From contig CAZNIP010000103.1 of assembly GCA_964573115.1 (NCBI GenBank), positions 1-9,403 on the forward strand: a stretch of DNA of 9,403 nucleotides, read 5' to 3'. This document shows, piece after piece, positions 7,657 through 9,403 of this stretch (its first letter is position 1; each line of letters begins with the position of its first letter). Source of the DNA: CAYOID01 sp964573115. GTDB lineage: Bacteria > Desulfobacterota > Desulfovibrionia > Desulfovibrionales > Desulfothermaceae. A program made the position numbers and the translations under genes. A model generated the notes under the pieces. The model was not told the origin of the DNA and did no database searches. It saw only the letters and a list, made by a program, of their open reading frames with translations.

Positions 7657-7734
7657 GATTGCTGATGAGAATGTGATGATCGCGCAACGATTGCACAATA
7701 GCCTCGAAACCGGGAAGCTGGTTGATCATGATCC

Positions 7735-8193
7735 TCAGCCGACATTCCATACCTCTGTCTTTTTATATAGGGTGCAAGCACAACGTTCAGAGGTATCGGT
7801 CAAGGTCAGACCCAGACCAGTGGCGGAGAAGGAATCACAAAAAGGCATGAGCACCGAACCCAACCGGGATGAAGTGCTTTTTTCATAATAATGCCAGGAA
7901 GTCATGCGGGACCGCGGCAGGAGTCGATGTCCGGACCAGGTCCGTACTTGCAGTCCCTCAGGTAGCATGTGGTAGGCAAGAAGAGAGTATTTCAAGCCGA
8001 TGATCTGCAGGGCCACTCCAGTGGCGGCTAAGAGACCAAAGGCGAGGTAGGGCCATATCCAGTCCCCCTTGAGCGGTGACAAAACGGCCTCCGGAATGTG
8101 CACGTCGACGGCAAAGGGCAATGCCACAAACAATGAACAAAATTCCACAACAAAGCAGGGAGAATGCGCCAAACCTGAGAATGATTCCCACAC
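7735..8193 (-). CDS. Membrane protein with possible PH-like domain, probably frameshifted
   Basis: The open frame from the GTG at 8193 gives 152 residues. Its solid part begins around PEAVLSPLKGDWIWPYLAFG, a second transmembrane helix (WIWPYLAFGLLAATGVALQI). A soluble part (YHMLPEGLQVRTWSGHRLLP onward) then resembles small bacterial PH-like domains that follow two membrane helices. The first helix is poor in this frame. In the neighbouring frame, starting at the GTG at 8212, the sequence reads VGIILRFGAFSLLCCGILFI then VCGIAL, an excellent transmembrane helix in the expected place. One extra base (or two missing) near the CCCTTT run at about 8114-8122 would join the two. So the original gene was probably 7735-8212 and is now broken, or the sequence has an error there. 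The family assignment is tentative. Confidence 0.5.
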   Translation of the reverse strand: MWESFSGLAHSPCFVVEFCSLFVALPFAVDVHIPEAVLSPLKGDWIWPYLAFGLLAATGVALQIIGLKYSLLAYHMLPEGLQVRTWSGHRLLPRSRMTSWHYYEKSTSSRLGSVLMPFCDSFSATGLGLTLTDTSERCACTLYKKTEVWNVG

Positions 8194-8207
8194 TTGGTCT
8201 GGGACTT

Positions 8208-8217
8208 ATCACGTGAT
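8208..8217. promoter_or_regulatory. Perfect palindrome ATCACGTGAT at a gene start
   Basis: A 10-bp perfect palindrome overlaps the GTG (8212) that would start the frameshifted membrane-protein gene. Its core TCACGTGA recurs once more in the window, at 8607-8614 in front of the higB remnant. It could be an operator, but the evidence is the symmetry and the recurrence only. Confidence 0.35.
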
Positions 8218-8598
8218 GTTATATGTCAGTGTTACCTACAAGAATTAAATTTATTTCTTCAGTTGGTTATCTTATTGTCAAGAATCATGCAAGTGATTCG
8301 CCGCGGATCAGGCGCGAGGCCGGAGTAAACGTAGTTTGCTGTAGGCCGAGTCTGCTGCATCCGCTGGTTGTGAGGCGCTTCGCGCCGATCTTCCAGCGGG
8401 TGGAATCCGCGGCGAGTGTTGCCGGGCGCGAAGCGTCCGGCAACAAAGCACTTCCCCCCCCAAGTCCTCTTCATGGTCTCTGCCGGGACCATGAGGTTCC
8501 ATCCCTTGACCCATTGGCAATCCCGACGTCGTGCACGCTCCAGATAGTGGGGCTGCTTCGGGCGGAGCTTGCGCAACGGTTCTTTGTCTGCCTTTTTT
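8218..8598. other. Non-coding region between divergent loci
   Basis: The left part (8218-8290) is AT-rich and may hold the promoter for the leftward cluster: a perfect minus-strand TTGACA lies at 8276-8281, but no good -10 follows at the usual distance. The middle is the structured inverted-repeat element at 8298-8445. A run of eight C residues at about 8453-8460 follows. A long minus-strand frame (8259-8603, starting TTG) crosses the region. Its sequence near HNQRMQQTRPTANYV looks like read-through of a dispersed repeat rather than a gene. Confidence 0.5.
8298..8445. repeat. Nested inverted-repeat element, cloverleaf-like
   Basis: Outer arms TCGCCGCGGAT (8298-8308) and ATCCGCGGCGA (8405-8415) are perfectly complementary over 11 bp. 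Inside them, CCGCTGG (8361-8367) pairs with CCAGCGG (8393-8399), which in turn encloses the hairpin GGCGC-TTC-GCGCC (8374-8386). A further weak hairpin, with AAAC-GTA-GTTT at its tip, lies near 8320-8346. Immediately outside is a strong hairpin with TGTTGCCGG (8417-8425) and CCGGCAACA (8437-8445). Such nesting suggests a mobile non-coding element (REP-like, MITE-like or attC-like) or a structured RNA. No transposase or integrase is present. Confidence 0.6.
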
Positions 8599-8615
8599 GA
8601 CAATTGTCACGTGAC
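8599..8615. promoter_or_regulatory. Overlapping palindromes before the higBA locus, candidate HigA operator
   Basis: GACAATTGTC (8599-8608) and GTCACGTGAC (8606-8615) are both perfect 10-bp palindromes sharing the bases GTC. They lie just upstream of the higB remnant start (8623). HigA antitoxins bind palindromes in their own promoter, so this is where an operator would be. A TTGACA at 8597-8602 overlaps the first palindrome, but a matching -10 is not obvious. Confidence 0.45.
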
Positions 8616-8622
8616 GATTTAC

Positions 8623-8688
8623 ATGCCGGCAATCATCAAGTCATTTGCGAATAAGGACACTGAGCAGCTTTTTACCATGAGGAGCTAG
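8623..8688 (+). pseudogene. higB: HigB toxin remnant, N-terminal 21 codons only
   Basis: The frame ATG...TAG encodes 21 residues containing IIKSFANKDTEQLF, which matches the start of HigB/RelE-family mRNA interferase toxins (typically about 90 residues, beginning MIKSF-KxTE-LF). The rest of the toxin, with its basic catalytic residues, is absent. The stop at 8686-8688 falls 3 bases before the next ATG. The spacing to higA is that of an intact operon, which suggests an internal deletion of the toxin body. The product cannot be a working RNase. Confidence 0.7.
8679..8684 (+). promoter_or_regulatory. Ribosome-binding site pointing at an out-of-frame ATG
   Basis: GAGGAG lies 7 bases before the ATG at 8692. 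That ATG opens a frame that ends after 25 codons and is not the HigA frame. The site probably served the original higA start before a one- or two-base change. Confidence 0.5.
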
Positions 8689-8743
8689 CATATGTACGTC
8701 CAATTCTGTAAAACGACATATTTCGCCAACGCATCCAGGCGAG

Positions 8744-9004
8744 ATGCTTCGAGAGGACTTCATGCCTGATTATGGCTTGACCACTGCTTCACTGGCCAGA
8801 GCCTTGGGGGTCTCCAGGCAATCAGTCAATGAGCTGCTCCGGGAAAGGCGATCCATTTCCCCAATCATGGCTTTGCGGCTGTCCCGTTTGTTCGGAAACT
8901 CGCCTGAGTTCTGGCTCAATGCTCTGCATGAAAGAGACCTCTGGGAGTCTGAACAGCGCCATCGCGAGGAGTTGAGCCGGATTCATCCGTTGAATGCAGC
9001 CTGA
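8744..9004 (+). CDS. higA: HigA-type antitoxin, XRE helix-turn-helix
   Basis: From the ATG at 8744 the product has 86 residues: LREDFMPDYGLTTASLARAL, then GVSRQSVNELLRERRSISP, MALRLSRLFGNSPEFWLNA and a tail with DLWESEQR. This is the HigA/VapI family of DNA-binding antitoxins, which neutralise HigB and repress their own operon. The helix-turn-helix lies at about residues 13-35. The family usually starts with a conserved HPGE motif about ten residues earlier. That motif is present in frame here (SPTHPGE, 8723-8743) and the frame is open back to 8681, but it has no ATG, GTG or TTG. The well-placed ribosome site (8679-8684) leads to an ATG at 8692 in another frame. So either the ATG at 8744 is used and makes a slightly short protein, or the gene is frameshifted at its 5' end. 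The toxin partner is only a remnant. Confidence 0.8.
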   Translation: MLREDFMPDYGLTTASLARALGVSRQSVNELLRERRSISPIMALRLSRLFGNSPEFWLNALHERDLWESEQRHREELSRIHPLNAA

Positions 9005-9079
9005 TCACAGTCCGAGGCCGCCCACATTGTCCCCTGGGTCGAGTCCCACGAAGACCAGGCTTGGTGTGACAATCGAAAA

Positions 9080-9403
9080 ATGATCACCCGTGGCAAACCC
9101 ATTGTGATCATTCCTCTGGAGTCATTTCTGGGGAGTCCTGAAGCCAGGCTAAAGTCCGGGATGACAGAACAGGGATGGGGTCATAGGCGCGTCCCTGGCC
9201 TCGTTGAGACAGCATTGACTGGAGGCAAGCATGGCCCGTTCAGAGAGCATGGGGACGGGTTGAAAATTGACACTGGCCTCTACAGCCTCGACTCCGAGCT
9301 CATCCAGAGGTTTCTTGAGATCATGGGACGCCAAGATCGCCAAGGCAGACGCCTTCATCAAGGGGGTCAAGAAAAGCCTCAAAAACCCCAGGTCATCGCT
9401 GAC
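9080..9403 (+). CDS. Open frame to the window edge with a short Phd-like stretch
   Basis: From the ATG at 9080 the frame stays open for 108 codons and runs off the window. It is also open upstream to the higA stop. The stretch KMITRGKPIVIIPLESF (about 9077-9127) resembles the ITRRGKPVAVLVPL core of Phd/YefM antitoxins. The rest does not continue that family, and it crosses repeat copy 4. No ribosome site is seen. It may be a decayed antitoxin piece or chance. Confidence 0.25.
   Translation, partial: MITRGKPIVIIPLESFLGSPEARLKSGMTEQGWGHRRVPGLVETALTGGKHGPFREHGDGLKIDTGLYSLDSELIQRFLEIMGRQDRQGRRLHQGGQEKPQKPQVIAD
9243..9277 (+). repeat. Dispersed repeat copy 4
   Basis: GAGAGCATGGGGACGGGTTG followed by AAAATTGACACTGGCC. 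It is the best pair of copy 2 and shares its ATTGACA-TGGCC tail, and it keeps the GAGAGCAT lead of copy 1. It lies about 240 bases after higA, in DNA without a clear gene. Confidence 0.6.

Noticed and set aside
8259..8603. 114-codon minus-strand frame in the non-coding island
   Set aside because: It starts with TTG inside the operator-like palindromes, crosses a run of eight identical bases and the nested inverted repeats, and its middle looks like repeat read-through.
9140..9175. CTGTCATCCCGGACTT-like string on the minus strand, resembling common intergenic repeats
   Set aside because: Only one imperfect copy without a paired arm is present, so it cannot be told from chance.
9149..9382. 77-codon minus-strand frame at the right end
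   Set aside because: It is made mostly of repeat copy 4 and flanking sequence. The VNFQPVP similarity to the frame at 159-395 is explained by the shared DNA repeat.
1..9403. CRISPR array, tRNA or rRNA genes
   Set aside because: No regularly spaced direct repeats, cloverleaf with tRNA-conserved bases, or rRNA signature was seen on either strand.

Overview
The window reads as a mid-GC (mid-50s percent by eye) Gram-negative bacterial chromosome. The gene types (an MltF-type lytic transglycosylase, a glycine-zipper/SH3 lipoprotein, a heavy-metal RND pump fragment) and the general protein style suggest a deltaproteobacterium such as a Desulfovibrionales relative. That placement is an inference from style, not from a marker gene.

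Layout. Positions 1-435 hold no convincing gene, only two copies of a dispersed repeat. An mltF-like gene (436-1989, minus) follows, with a possible 43-codon ORF overlapping its start. Next is a C-terminal fragment of a CusA-type RND efflux pump (2172-2402, minus), cut off exactly at a third repeat copy (2403-2433). A lipoprotein gene (2450-3394, plus) starts just after that copy. It converges on a very large secreted-protein gene (3461-7420, minus, 1319 codons), and the two share a strong bidirectional terminator (3418-3453). Upstream of the large gene on the same strand are a 65-codon single-membrane-segment protein (7459-7656) and a membrane protein with a possible PH-like domain that seems to carry a frameshift (7735-8212). 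These three may form one transcription unit.

Positions 8218-8598 are non-coding and contain a nested inverted-repeat structure (8298-8445). After it comes a decayed HigBA-type toxin-antitoxin locus on the plus strand: two overlapping palindromes (8599-8615), a HigB toxin remnant of about 21 codons (8623-8688), and a HigA antitoxin (8744-9004) whose conserved N-terminal HPGE motif lies in frame but upstream of any usual start codon. The right end has an open frame with a short Phd-antitoxin-like stretch and a fourth repeat copy (9243-9277).

The main themes are envelope biology (lytic transglycosylase, SH3 lipoprotein, huge exported protein with small membrane partners) and genome decay or rearrangement (pump fragment, toxin remnant, frameshifts, a four-copy dispersed repeat sitting at junctions). 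The best candidate for something undescribed is the 1319-residue exported protein with its two small membrane-protein neighbours. The best supported oddities are the toxin-less HigA locus and the repeat family at the cusA breakpoint.
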